NCBI GenBank assembly: GCA_017527825.1
Contig: JAFXPO010000007.1
Location: 1-64,000 of the forward strand
From: Oscillospiraceae bacterium
GTDB taxonomy: Bacteria > Bacillota > Clostridia > Oscillospirales > Oscillospiraceae
DNA length: 64,000 bases
Reading direction: 5' to 3'
Shown here: positions 17,057 to 25,870 of the stretch, one piece after another
How the letters are laid out: the number at the start of each line of letters is the position of its first letter
Position numbering within the stretch: position 1 is the stretch's first letter
The notes under the pieces: generated by a model
The model's input: only the letters and a program-made list of their open reading frames with translations
The model's database searches: none
What the model was told of the DNA's origin: nothing
Program-made: the position numbers and the translations under genes

Positions 17057-19126
17057 ATGGATCAACACGAACACAACCTGAATCTTGAAACGACCCTCGA
17101 CGAGAACAAGACCCTGCTCGACGACGCCTCCCGCGTCGCGGACGAGGACTACGAGTTCACGCTTGAGAGCATCCTCGCCGAGTTTGGCGGCGAACAGCGA
17201 CCGCCGGATGTGGACATCGCGCCGCCGAAGCCCGCGGTGTCCGTCGAGCAGCTGCCGCTGGACGACGAGGATGAGGCGGAGGACGCGGACGAGCTGCCGG
17301 ACGACATCGTCCCCGCGCTGGACACGCCCCAGAGCTACAGCTTGCAGCAGGTGCTGGAGCGCACGGTGCAGGAGGTGCTGGAGGAGCAGAAGTCGGAGCC
17401 GGTGCTGGAGGAGCCTCCCCTGCGGCGAAGCCTGTTCGCCCGGAAAAAGCCCGTGGAGACGGAGGAGCTGTACGACACGCCGATCGCGAAGCCCGCGGCG
17501 GATGAGCCGCCGGAGCCGCCCATCGACGAGACGCTCGCGGACTACCGCGCGGCGATGCAGAACAGCAGGCAGGTGGCGCGCTTTTCCGCGCTCATCACGG
17601 TTTTGATGTGGGTGCCGCAGGTGCTCGCGCGGTTCGGCTGGATGCCGGAGCTGTACGCCGAGGAGCGGCTGCTTCACACGCTGCCGTTTTTTGTGGCGCT
17701 GCTGCTTGTGTGTGTGCTGGGGCGTGAGGTGTTCCTCTACGCGGTGGAAAAGCTGGCGTCCTTCAAGGTCACCTACGAGCTATTGACGGCGCTGCTGTGC
17801 CTCGCGGTGCTGGGCGACACTGCCGTCGCGTTCTTCTCGCAGGCGCGCGCCGCGTCCCCCGCCCTGCCGCTGCACGGCATCGCGGCGCTGTCCATGACCT
17901 GCGCGCTCTGGGGGCGCTCGCTGCTCTTTAAGGCGCTCTACGACTCCTTCCGTGTCGCCGCCATCGGCGACCCGCCCTACATCGTCACCACCACCGCCGG
18001 CGGCGCGGCGAAGCGCAAGGGCAGCGTGGAGGGCTTTACCGTTACCGCCCAACAGGAGGACGTCGCCGGACGCTGGCAGACCATCGTGCTGCCGGTGATC
18101 CTTACCGGCGCGGTGGTGTTCTCAATCCTCTCCACGGTGGAGGGGAAGCAGGGGCTGCTCTACGGCTGGAACCTGTCGGCGGTGCTGGCGGGCGCGAACG
18201 CGCTCTCGTTCCCGCTGGTCTATTCCCTGCCCCTGCGGCGGCTGACGCGGCGCTTTACCAAGTGCGGCAGCGCGCTGGCGGGCTGGCGCGGCGCGGACGT
18301 GATGCGCCGCAGCAACTGCCTGATCCTCACGGACAGCGACCTGTTCCCGCCGGGAACGGTGACGCTGGGCGGGCTTAAAATCTTCGGCGAGGAAAGCGGC
18401 AAGGTCTTCTCCTACGCCGCCACCATGGCGCACGCCTCGGAAACCGGCATCTCGCGCCTGTTCGACAATCTGCTCTCTCAGGAGGGCGGGCATCTGGAGC
18501 CGCTGTCCGACCTGAACTTCTACGAGGAGGGCGGCGTCGGCGGCACGATTCACGGCGAGACGGTGCTCTTCGGCACGGCGGGCTTCTGCCGCAAGATGGG
18601 GGTCACGCTCCCCCACGGCATGAAGCTCCAAACCGGCATGTTCCTCGCGGTGGACGGCACGCTCATCGCGGTGTTCGCGGTCAAGTACATGGCGGCGGAG
18701 AACGTGGACTGGGCGCTGCACGCCCTGCACCGCGCCCGCATCACGCCGGTGCTGGCGGTGCGGGACGGCAACATCACCCCCGCGCTCTTAAAGCGCAAGT
18801 TCGGCACCGACGCCCGCGCGGTGTACCCCCAGCTCTCCACGCGCCTCGCGCTCTCGGAGAAGGAGGGCTCGAACCCCTGCGCGCTGATCTACCGCGAGGG
18901 GCTGATGCCATTCGCGGAGCTGGCGGTGGGCAGCAAGCGTCTGTGCCGCGCGGTGCGCGTGGGCAACGTGCTCTCGCTGCTCTCGTCCGTCAGCGGTGCG
19001 CTGCTGGGCTTTTATCTGAGCTTCGTGGCGGCGTACACGCTCTTCACGCCGTTTTCGCTGCTGGCGTTCCTCTGCCTGTGGACGGTTTCGGCGCTGATTG
19101 ACGCGCTGTTTGTGGACCGGTATTGA
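17057..19126 (+). CDS. Degenerate P-type ATPase-like membrane protein
   Basis: A 689-residue protein. Residues 1-170 are cytoplasmic, acidic and Pro/Glu-rich. Membrane helices fall at about 175-200, 210-235, 245-270, 275-300, 340-365 and 370-395, and a last pair at ~630-685. Between them lies a cytoplasmic part laid out like a heavy-metal P-type ATPase. The phosphorylation site reads NCLILTDSDLFPPGTVTLGG where DKTGTLT is expected; SYAATMAHASETGISRLF replaces the AASLExxSeHPlA region; GVGGTIHGETVLFGTAGF replaces the GxG nucleotide-binding loop; and VLAVRDGNITPALLKRKFG replaces the TGDN hinge. No CPC metal site is seen. I infer a pseudo-ATPase without phosphoenzyme chemistry; role unknown. It follows rlmB closely and has its own terminator. 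Confidence 0.8.
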   Translation: MDQHEHNLNLETTLDENKTLLDDASRVADEDYEFTLESILAEFGGEQRPPDVDIAPPKPAVSVEQLPLDDEDEAEDADELPDDIVPALDTPQSYSLQQVLERTVQEVLEEQKSEPVLEEPPLRRSLFARKKPVETEELYDTPIAKPAADEPPEPPIDETLADYRAAMQNSRQVARFSALITVLMWVPQVLARFGWMPELYAEERLLHTLPFFVALLLVCVLGREVFLYAVEKLASFKVTYELLTALLCLAVLGDTAVAFFSQARAASPALPLHGIAALSMTCALWGRSLLFKALYDSFRVAAIGDPPYIVTTTAGGAAKRKGSVEGFTVTAQQEDVAGRWQTIVLPVILTGAVVFSILSTVEGKQGLLYGWNLSAVLAGANALSFPLVYSLPLRRLTRRFTKCGSALAGWRGADVMRRSNCLILTDSDLFPPGTVTLGGLKIFGEESGKVFSYAATMAHASETGISRLFDNLLSQEGGHLEPLSDLNFYEEGGVGGTIHGETVLFGTAGFCRKMGVTLPHGMKLQTGMFLAVDGTLIAVFAVKYMAAENVDWALHALHRARITPVLAVRDGNITPALLKRKFGTDARAVYPQLSTRLALSEKEGSNPCALIYREGLMPFAELAVGSKRLCRAVRVGNVLSLLSSVSGALLGFYLSFVAAYTLFTPFSLLAFLCLWTVSALIDALFVDRY

Positions 19127-19128
19127 GA

Positions 19129-19162
19129 CAAAAAATTCCCGCCTTACGGCGGGAATTTTTTA
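19129..19162 (+). terminator. Terminator of the P-type ATPase-like gene
   Basis: AAATTCCCGCC/GGCGGGAATTTTTT stem and T run directly after the stop. Confidence 0.9.
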
Positions 19163-19292
19163 TCGTCTTAGTCCAATTTGATTTTCCCATACTCGTTTTC
19201 AAATTGGGCAAACGCGCTGAAAAACACAAAAGAGGTTTATCGTGTCCATACCAGAAAATCACCCGACACAATCCATTCGCCCAAAAGCTTTC

Positions 19293-19324
19293 AAAAAGGG
19301 AGAGACCGCAGTCTCTCCCTTTTG
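19293..19324 (-). terminator. Terminator of the pfk gene
   Basis: AAAAGGGAGAGAC/GTCTCTCCCTTTTTG on the minus strand, right after the stop at 19336. The ~130 bp between this and the preceding terminator holds nothing I recognise. Confidence 0.88.
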
Positions 19325-19335
19325 TCGTGATCCAA

Positions 19336-20574
19336 TTACTCCGCGATGACCTTCTTGAGCTTGGCGAAGCGCGGGAGGGAATCGACCTTCTCCATCTTCG
19401 TCTCGCCCTGGATGAGGGGCAGCGCGTAATCCACGAACTCGTGCTTGATGCCGTTGTGCTCGTCGTTGATCCACTCCAGCGGCACCTTCTTTTCGTAGTT
19501 CGCCACGTCGGTGAGGTTCAGGAGCTTGGTCTTGCAGACATAGTGGCCGTTCTCCGTGGCGCGCTCAAAGGCGACCATCTTGTCGGTGATGCCCGCGACG
19601 GCGTTCTCCACCGCCGCCTTGCCCGCCATGAAACTCTCTTCGATGTCGGTCTGGGAGGCGAGGTGCGCGCCGCAGCGCTGGAGCAGGCTCAGCTCGATGC
19701 CGCGAACCTTCGCGCCGGTGCGCTCCTTGCAGACGTTCGCCAGCATCGCGGCGAGACCGCCGAGCTGCGCGTGACCGAAGCCGTCGGTGGCGCTGGTCTT
19801 CGCCTCGGAGACGAAGCTGCCGTCGGCGTAGTGGATGCCCTCGGAGACGGCGACCATGCAGTTGCCCTTCTCCTTGTAGATGCGCTCCACGTCGGCGAGG
19901 AACTTTTCCATGTCGAAATCGACCTCAGGGACATAGATGAGGTCGGGACCCGCGCCGTACTCACAGGCAAGCACGGAGGCGGCGGTCAGCCAGCCGGCGT
20001 GACGACCCATGATCTCGATGATGCAGACCATGCCCTTGTCGTACACGCGCGCGTCGTGCCAGACCTCCATGCAGCTCGTGGCGATATACTTCGCGGCGGA
20101 GGCGAAGCCGGGGCAGTGGTCGGTGCCGAACAGGTCGTTGTCGATGGTCTTGGGCACGCCCATGACGCGGCAGTCATAGCCGACCTTCTGCATATACTTG
20201 GAGATCTTGTTGCAGGTGTCCATGGAGTCGTTGCCGCCGTTGTAGAAGAAATAGCGGACGTCGTGCTTCTGGAACACCTCAAGGATGCGCTTGTAGTCGG
20301 TGTCGTCCACATCGGGGTCCTTCATCTTGTAGCGGCAGGAGCCGAGCGCGGAGGACGGGGTGTACTTGAGCAGCTCCAGCTCCTTGGGGTCTTCCTTGCT
20401 CATGTCATAGAGGCGGTCGTTGAGCACGCCGACGATGCCGTGCTCCGCGCCGTAGACGCCGGTGATGTTGGGGTTATCGAGCGCGGTGCGGATGACGCCG
20501 TACGCGCTGGCGTTGATGACAGAGGTCGGGCCGCCGGACTGCCCGATGATGCATGCGCCTTTCAGTTCAGCCAT
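19336..20574 (-). CDS. pfp: 6-phosphofructokinase, probably PPi-dependent
   Basis: Phosphorylates fructose-6-phosphate to fructose-1,6-bisphosphate; the motifs point to pyrophosphate as phosphoryl donor. The 412-residue protein, longer than the ~320-residue ATP-PFK, begins MAELKGACIIGQSGGPTSVI. It has FFYNGGNDSMDT where ATP enzymes have GGDGS, followed by MGVPKTIDNDLFGTDH with the catalytic Asp, the PPi-enzyme-type Lys in PKTIDND, and IIEIMGRHAGW. The ATG at 20574 has AAGGAGAAAACAACA. It lies 16 bp downstream of fba, so the two sequential glycolytic enzymes are co-transcribed. Donor assignment should be treated as strong inference. Confidence 0.94.
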   Translation of the reverse strand: MAELKGACIIGQSGGPTSVINASAYGVIRTALDNPNITGVYGAEHGIVGVLNDRLYDMSKEDPKELELLKYTPSSALGSCRYKMKDPDVDDTDYKRILEVFQKHDVRYFFYNGGNDSMDTCNKISKYMQKVGYDCRVMGVPKTIDNDLFGTDHCPGFASAAKYIATSCMEVWHDARVYDKGMVCIIEIMGRHAGWLTAASVLACEYGAGPDLIYVPEVDFDMEKFLADVERIYKEKGNCMVAVSEGIHYADGSFVSEAKTSATDGFGHAQLGGLAAMLANVCKERTGAKVRGIELSLLQRCGAHLASQTDIEESFMAGKAAVENAVAGITDKMVAFERATENGHYVCKTKLLNLTDVANYEKKVPLEWINDEHNGIKHEFVDYALPLIQGETKMEKVDSLPRFAKLKKVIAE

Positions 20575-20590
20575 TGTTGTTTTCTCCTTA

Positions 20591-21574
20591 TCAGGCCTTA
20601 TTATCGCAGCCCAGCACGTCCTTGATCTTGTGCTCGACCATCGCCTTGATCGCCTCGCGGCCGGGCTTGAGGTACTGGCGCGGGTCGAAGTGATCGGGAT
20701 GCTCGGCAAAGTGCTCGCGGATGCAGGCGGTCAGGGCGAGACGCAGGTCGGAGTCGATGTTGATCTTGCAAACCGCCATCTCAGCCGCCTTGCGCAGCTG
20801 CTCCTCAGGGATACCCACGGCGTCGGGCATCTTGCCGCCGAACTTGTTGATCTTGTCGACGAACTCCTGCGGGACGCTGGAGGAGCCGTGGAGGACGATC
20901 GGGAAGCCGGGCAGGCGCTTGGCGACCTCTTCGAGGATATCGAAGCGCAGCGGGGGCGGGACCAGCTTGCCGTTGGCGTCGCGGGTGCACTGGGCGGCGG
21001 TGAACTTGTACGCGCCGTGGCTGGTGCCGATGGCGATGGCGAGGGAGTCGCAGCCGGTCTCCTCGACGAAGTGCTGCACGTCCTCAGGCTTGGTGTAGGA
21101 GGAATCCTCGGCGGAAACGTTGACCTCATCCTCCACGCCGGCGAGCGTACCCAGCTCAGCCTCGACGACGACGCCGTGGTCGTGCGCGTACTCGACGACC
21201 TGCTTGGTGATCTTGATGTTCTCCTCGATGGGCAGGCCGCTCTTGTCGATCATGACGGAGGTGAAGCCGCCGTCGATGCAGCTCTTGCACAGCTCGAAGC
21301 TGTCACCATGGTCCAGATGGACGGCGATGGGCAGGTCAAAGCCCGCGGTCTGCTCGGCGTCCTGCACGGCGGCTTCGATGAGCTTCATGAGGTAGACGTG
21401 CTTGGCATAGCTGCGCGCGCCCTTGGAAACCTGAAGGATCAGGGGAGCCTTGAGGTCGATGGCAGCCTCGGTGATGCCCTGGATGATCTCCATGTTGTTG
21501 ACGTTGAACGCGCCGATGGCATAGCCGCCGTTGTACGCCTTCTTGAACATTTCGGTAGTCGTTACGATTGCCAT
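20591..21574 (-). CDS. fba: Class II fructose-bisphosphate aldolase
   Basis: Zinc-dependent cleavage of fructose-1,6-bisphosphate to DHAP and glyceraldehyde-3-phosphate. The 327-residue TIM barrel has the Zn-binding VHLDHGDSFELCKSCI (about residues 85-100), VVVEAELGTLAGVEDEVN, the second metal histidine region SLAIAIGTSHGAY, and VLHGSSSVPQEFVDKIN. AAGGAGAAGAACT precedes the ATG at 21574. It heads the fba-pfk unit, so the operon order is the reverse of pathway order. Confidence 0.97.
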   Translation of the reverse strand: MAIVTTTEMFKKAYNGGYAIGAFNVNNMEIIQGITEAAIDLKAPLILQVSKGARSYAKHVYLMKLIEAAVQDAEQTAGFDLPIAVHLDHGDSFELCKSCIDGGFTSVMIDKSGLPIEENIKITKQVVEYAHDHGVVVEAELGTLAGVEDEVNVSAEDSSYTKPEDVQHFVEETGCDSLAIAIGTSHGAYKFTAAQCTRDANGKLVPPPLRFDILEEVAKRLPGFPIVLHGSSSVPQEFVDKINKFGGKMPDAVGIPEEQLRKAAEMAVCKINIDSDLRLALTACIREHFAEHPDHFDPRQYLKPGREAIKAMVEHKIKDVLGCDNKA

Positions 21575-21634
21575 AGTTCTTCTCCTTTACAGTTAAATGT
21601 TTGGAACGATTGGTATGTTGACCTTAACGCACAT

Positions 21635-21662
21635 ATTCTACCACGATTTCCCCCGAATGCAA
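21635..21662 (-). promoter_or_regulatory. Promoter of fba-pfk
   Basis: Minus-strand TTGCAT (21662-21657), 16-bp spacer, TAGAAT (21640-21635). Confidence 0.6.
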
Positions 21663-21683
21663 GGAAAAACTTGGCGCCCAACC

Positions 21684-21712
21684 TTGCAATCTTTGAAAGA
21701 ATGGCGTAAACT
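21684..21712 (+). promoter_or_regulatory. Promoter of the CPBP protease gene
   Basis: TTGCAA (21684-21689), 17-bp spacer, TAAACT (21707-21712). Divergent from the fba promoter. Confidence 0.5.
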
Positions 21713-21745
21713 CGTGCTGTTATTTCAAACAAGGAGTGATTTGTC

Positions 21746-22786
21746 ATGGAAGAACTCAACGAAACCGTACCCGAAGCCGCTCCCGAAACCGCGCCGGCGG
21801 CTGACCTGAAGACGGCGAAAAGCAGCTTCTCCCGCCTCGGTCTCGGCGCGTTTGTGATGCTCGCGGTCGGCTCGGCACTGCAAATGTTCTGCGGCGGCTT
21901 TCTCGCGGGCTACTTTGGCGAGGGAAACGCGCCGTCGTGGATGATGTGGCTCGTCACCTTTGCGCCGCTCTACTGCGTCGCCATCCCGCTGGGTCTGCTT
22001 ATCATGCGCCGCGTGAGCGCCGACCCCGTGCCCAAGGGTCCGTTCGGCGCCGGACGGTTTTTGAAGCTGCTGCCCATCTGCGTGTTCCTGATGTACGCGG
22101 GCAACCTCGTCGGTTCGCTCATCACGTCGGTCATCGGCTCGCTCAGGGGCGCGGCGGTGGAAAACCCGCTGCTCAACTACGCCATGGACGGCTCCATCGT
22201 CCTCAAGGCGCTTGTTTTGGCGGTGCTCGCCCCCGTCATTGAGGAGTTTGTCTTCCGCAGGACCCTCATCGACCGCATGCGCCCCTACGGCGAGAAGCTG
22301 GCGATGGTGACCTCGGCGCTGATGTTCGGCTTGTTCCACGGCAACCTGTCCCAGTTCTTCTACGCCTTCGCGCTGGGTCTTGTCTTCGGCTACGTCTACC
22401 TGCGCACGGGCAAGCTGCGCTACAGCGCCGCGCTGCACATTCTCGTCAACACGCTCGGCACCGTCGTCGCCCCCGCGCTGCTGGAGGCGTCCCACATCTC
22501 GGAGCTGGGCGACCTCGATCCCGCGGCGCTCATGAACGACCCCGCCGCCATGGAATCGCTGGTGACGCCGGGACTGATCGCCTTCGGGCTGTACGCGATC
22601 CTGCTGGTGGTGTTCTCCGTCGTCGGTCTCATCCTGCTGCTGGTCAACGCCAAAAAGGTGAGCTTTGAGCCGGCGAGGCAGGAGCTGCCGAAGGAAAAGC
22701 GCTTCTCTACCGTCTGGTGCAACGTGGGCATGGGTCTCTTCGTCCTCGCCTGCGTCGCGATGTTCGCCATGACGATCCTGCTTTGA
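21746..22786 (+). CDS. CPBP family intramembrane glutamic endopeptidase
   Basis: A 346-residue polytopic membrane protein of the CAAX protease / bacteriocin-processing (Abi) family. About eight helices are visible. The catalytic motifs are PVIEEFVFRRTLIDRM, with the Glu-Glu pair at 166-167 and the Arg, then MFGLFHGNLSQFFYAFALGL with the first His, and YSAALHILVNTLG with the second His and Asn. Families of this kind process peptides or prenylated substrates; the target here is unknown. There is an extra C-terminal helix region and a polar linker (QELPKEKRFS). The start has AAGGAGTGATTTGTC upstream. Single gene, convergent with pta. Confidence 0.93.
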   Translation: MEELNETVPEAAPETAPAADLKTAKSSFSRLGLGAFVMLAVGSALQMFCGGFLAGYFGEGNAPSWMMWLVTFAPLYCVAIPLGLLIMRRVSADPVPKGPFGAGRFLKLLPICVFLMYAGNLVGSLITSVIGSLRGAAVENPLLNYAMDGSIVLKALVLAVLAPVIEEFVFRRTLIDRMRPYGEKLAMVTSALMFGLFHGNLSQFFYAFALGLVFGYVYLRTGKLRYSAALHILVNTLGTVVAPALLEASHISELGDLDPAALMNDPAAMESLVTPGLIAFGLYAILLVVFSVVGLILLLVNAKKVSFEPARQELPKEKRFSTVWCNVGMGLFVLACVAMFAMTILL

Positions 22787-22792
22787 GACAGT

Positions 22793-22825
22793 AAAAATCC
22801 CCGCCGGACGGCGGGGATTTTTTTG
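22793..22825. terminator. Bidirectional terminator, CPBP gene / pta
   Basis: AAAATCCCCGCC/GGCGGGGATTTTTTT hairpin between convergent genes. Confidence 0.9.
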
Positions 22826-22833
22826 TCGTCTTC

Positions 22834-23814
22834 TTACGCGAGGGACGCGGTGATGATCGCCATGGAGTAGACCTCCTGACCGTTGCAGCCGCGGGAGAGG
22901 TCGTTGATCGGCGCGTTGAGACCGAGCAGGATCGGACCGTAGGCGTCGAAGCCGCCGAGGCGCTGGGCGATCTTGTAGCCGATGTTGCCGGCGTTGATGT
23001 CGGGGAACACGAACACGTTCGCTTTGCCGCCGACGCCGCCGTCGAGGTGCTTGGTGCGGGCGACGACCGGGGAGGTCGCGGCGTCGAACTGCATCTCGCC
23101 GTCCACCGGCACGTCAGGCATGGCAGCCTGAGCCTTGGCGCAGGCGTTGCGCATCTTGTCGACGGTCTCGCCCTTGCCGCTGCCCTTGGTGGAGTAGCTC
23201 AGGAACGCCACGCGCGGGTCGATGCCGAACACGCGGCCGCACTTGACGGTCTCGGTGGCGATCTCCACGAGGTCGTCCTCGGTGGGGTCGATGTTGATGG
23301 CGCAGTCCGCCATGGCGAGGACTTCGTTCTCGCCGGTGGCGCGCTCACGCACCATGATGAAGCAGGAGGACACGATCTTGTTGCCCGGCCTGGTTTTGAC
23401 GAGCTGGAGCGCGGGACGCACGGTGTCCGCGGTGGAATAGGTCGCGCCGCCGAGCAGGCAGTCCGCCTCGCCCATGGCGACGAGCATGGTGCCGAAATAG
23501 TTGGCGTGGGTGAGCGCCTCGCGGCACTGCTCCTCGGTCATCTTGCCCTTGCGCAGCTCCACCATCTTCTTGACCATCTCATCCATCTTGGGATAGCTGG
23601 CGGGGTCGACGATCTCCGCGCCGCGGATGTTGAAGCCGGCTTCCTCCGCCGCGGCAAAGACCTCGTCCTCCTTGCCGATGAGGATGGGCTTGAGGAAGGT
23701 TCCGGACAGCAGACGCGCGCTCGCTTCAAGGATGCGACCGTCGGTGCCTTCGGTGAAGACGATGCTCTTGGGGTTAGCCTTGAGGCCCTTAATCATTTCG
23801 CCAAAACCAAACAT
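22834..23814 (-). CDS. pta: Phosphate acetyltransferase
   Basis: Converts acetyl-CoA and phosphate to acetyl phosphate, the first step of acetate fermentation. The 326-residue protein is the short PTA_PTB form without DRTGG domain. Motifs include SIVFTEGTDGRILEASARLL, DCLLGGATYSTADTVRPALQ, DCAINIDPTEDDLVEIATET, FLSYSTKGSGKGETVDKMR and PDINAGNIGYKIAQRLGGF. The chosen ATG at 23814 has AGGAGGAACACATATT; an upstream in-frame start lacks a site. Acetate kinase is not next door in this window. Confidence 0.97.
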   Translation of the reverse strand: MFGFGEMIKGLKANPKSIVFTEGTDGRILEASARLLSGTFLKPILIGKEDEVFAAAEEAGFNIRGAEIVDPASYPKMDEMVKKMVELRKGKMTEEQCREALTHANYFGTMLVAMGEADCLLGGATYSTADTVRPALQLVKTRPGNKIVSSCFIMVRERATGENEVLAMADCAINIDPTEDDLVEIATETVKCGRVFGIDPRVAFLSYSTKGSGKGETVDKMRNACAKAQAAMPDVPVDGEMQFDAATSPVVARTKHLDGGVGGKANVFVFPDINAGNIGYKIAQRLGGFDAYGPILLGLNAPINDLSRGCNGQEVYSMAIITASLA

Positions 23815-24119
23815 AATATGTGTTCCTCCTGTTATGCCGTGGGTCACGGCAAGATTTTACGAATATATGATACATGATTTTTGTCCCGGTCTCAACCGTT
23901 CGGGACAATTTTTTTCATTTTCTACCTTTTGTGCAAAAACCAAACATGTGGCGGACGCCTCCGCCGGTCTCCCCATAATCTGGGAAAAACGGCGAAATCG
24001 TTTACATTTTGTTCATGTTCGGCGGCAAGTTTGGCTTGACGGGGCGCGGAAAAAATTGTATGATGACAGATGTTACAATTTGTAACCATTTCGAGGCATA
24101 CTGTGGTTGAGGTACTGTT
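23815..24119. other. Divergent intergenic region pta / LysM-M23 gene
   Basis: 305 bp holding two good promoters. For pta, minus-strand TTGAGA (23895-23890), 17 bp, TATCAT (23872-23867). For the peptidase, TTGACG (24036-24041), 17 bp, TATGAT (24059-24064). The ~140 bp between them shows no open frame with coding character and no hairpin strong enough to name. Confidence 0.7.
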
Positions 24120-25823
24120 ATGTCATCACCCGATCATCATAAAAAACAAAATACCAAACAGGGCGGCGCTTCGCTCAACGCTGACGCGGCGCGAAAGCTC
24201 CTCTCCCGCGCTCGCGTGACGGTGGTAGCGCTGCTTGTGGCGGCGCTCTCGTGGCTCGGCGGACTGCCGGACCGGTGCTGGGCGCGGCTGCGGCGCATCG
24301 GTCCGCGACTGAGGACGCTGCACCGCGAGCATAAGGCGGGCAACTTCCCGGAGTCCAACCGCCGCCCGATCCAGTTGCTGCTGCTGATTCCGGGGCTGAT
24401 GCCCATGTGGCGCTCGAAGCTTCGGGAGCTGTTCCTCCGCCGCCGCGGCAAGCGCGTGCGCGTCTCCACGGTGCGCGTCGCGCAGCACAGCCGCCTGCGC
24501 CCAGTGGTGTTTGTCGCCGCGGCGCTGGTGTTCGCCTCGGTCACGGCGTTCTTTTCGCTGTACACCACCGGCACCGCCGTGAGCTACAACGGCGAGACGC
24601 TGGAGGTGGTGGGCGACGCCGCGCAGGCGCGGCAGATCGCCGCCGGCGTGGAGGCGTTGACCGCCGAGACGCTGGGCAGCGCTTTCGTCTTCTCGGAGGA
24701 CGCGCTCCAGTACTCCAGCGGTCTGGTGCGCCGCAGCGAGCTGGGCGAGATCGCGGACCTTGAACGGGAGCTGACCGCCGAGGTCGGACTTGTGACCTAC
24801 GGCTACTCGCTCTATATCGACGACGAGCTGGTTGGCTCCACCCAGTACAAGGGCGCGCTGGAGGCGCTGATCGACCAGGTCAAGCAGATCGGCGTGTCCG
24901 CGGACACGTTGTCCGTGGACTTTGTGGAGGACGTTCGCATCAGCGAGGGCTACGTCCCCACCGACAGTCTGGTGAACCTCGGCTACATCGCCGAGATCAT
25001 CAACAGCACCAAGGTCGGCGAGGAGACCTACACCGTTCAGAAGTACGACACCTGGGGCAAGATCGCCCTGGAGCATGGCATGAGCAACGACGAGCTGCTC
25101 GCGCTCAACCCCGGTTACAACATCAACCTCATCAACATCGGCGACGAGCTGGTGCTGAGCAAGGAGGTCCCCTACCTGACCGTCAAGGTCACCGAGCGCC
25201 AGAACTACAAGGACGACGTGGACTACGACGTGATCTATGTGGACGATCCCTCCATGTATCAGGGCGACACACGCGTCATCGACAAGGGCGAGTACGGCAC
25301 GGCGGACATCGTGGCGGACGTGGTGTACGTCAACGGCATCGAAACCGAACGCACGGTCATCTCCCAGGTCATGCTGACCTCCCCGAAGACGGAGACCCGC
25401 GCCCGCGGCACCAAGCCGCGTCCGAGCTGGATGCCCACGGGCAGCTTCCGCTGGCCCTGCTCCGGCCGCCTGACCTCGTATTTCGGCTACCGCAACACGG
25501 GCATCCGCGGTGCGTCCACCTACCACAAGGGCATCGACATTGCCTGCTCCTACGGCACGACCATCGTCGCCGCCGACGGCGGCACCGTGGAATTCACGGG
25601 CTACAAGGGCGCGATGGGCTACACCGTCATCATCAACCACGGCAACGGCTACCGCACCTACTACGAGCATTGCAGCTCCTTCGCCTGCTCCGCCGGGCAG
25701 CACGTCTACAAGGGTCAGGCGATCGCCTATGTGGGTACCTCCGGCGTCTCCAGCGGGGCGCACTGCCACTTCGGCGTGGAGCGCAACGGCACGCTTGTCA
25801 ACCCGCTCAATTATCTGCCGTAA
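24120..25823 (+). CDS. Membrane-anchored LysM-G5-M23 peptidoglycan endopeptidase
   Basis: A 567-residue cell-wall hydrolase. Residues 1-125 are basic with a first hydrophobic patch (~33-47). A clear membrane helix is at ~128-148, followed by an extracellular region with YG-type stalk repeats (~155-300), a LysM (303-346, YTVQKYDTWGKIALEHGMS), a G5 domain (~350-425) and a C-terminal M23 domain. The M23 zinc site is complete: HKGID gives His469 and Asp473, and GAHCHFG gives His548 and His550. It probably trims cross-links during growth or sporulation; a long N-terminal cytoplasmic tail is unusual. The start is the ATG at 24120, with only a weak GAGGT site. Single gene. Confidence 0.93.
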   Translation: MSSPDHHKKQNTKQGGASLNADAARKLLSRARVTVVALLVAALSWLGGLPDRCWARLRRIGPRLRTLHREHKAGNFPESNRRPIQLLLLIPGLMPMWRSKLRELFLRRRGKRVRVSTVRVAQHSRLRPVVFVAAALVFASVTAFFSLYTTGTAVSYNGETLEVVGDAAQARQIAAGVEALTAETLGSAFVFSEDALQYSSGLVRRSELGEIADLERELTAEVGLVTYGYSLYIDDELVGSTQYKGALEALIDQVKQIGVSADTLSVDFVEDVRISEGYVPTDSLVNLGYIAEIINSTKVGEETYTVQKYDTWGKIALEHGMSNDELLALNPGYNINLINIGDELVLSKEVPYLTVKVTERQNYKDDVDYDVIYVDDPSMYQGDTRVIDKGEYGTADIVADVVYVNGIETERTVISQVMLTSPKTETRARGTKPRPSWMPTGSFRWPCSGRLTSYFGYRNTGIRGASTYHKGIDIACSYGTTIVAADGGTVEFTGYKGAMGYTVIINHGNGYRTYYEHCSSFACSAGQHVYKGQAIAYVGTSGVSSGAHCHFGVERNGTLVNPLNYLP

Positions 25824-25829
25824 GAACAG

Positions 25830-25862
25830 CAAAAACCCTCCCGCGTTGCGGGAGGGTTTTTT
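25830..25862. terminator. Bidirectional terminator, M23 gene / znuB
   Basis: AAAACCCTCCCGC/GCGGGAGGGTTTTTT hairpin between convergent genes. Confidence 0.9.
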
Positions 25863-25870
25863 CGTTGTTG

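Noticed and set aside
19123..20625. 500-codon plus-strand frame opposite pfk
   Set aside because: Antisense shadow of a well-conserved gene; composition is typical of GC-rich antisense frames.
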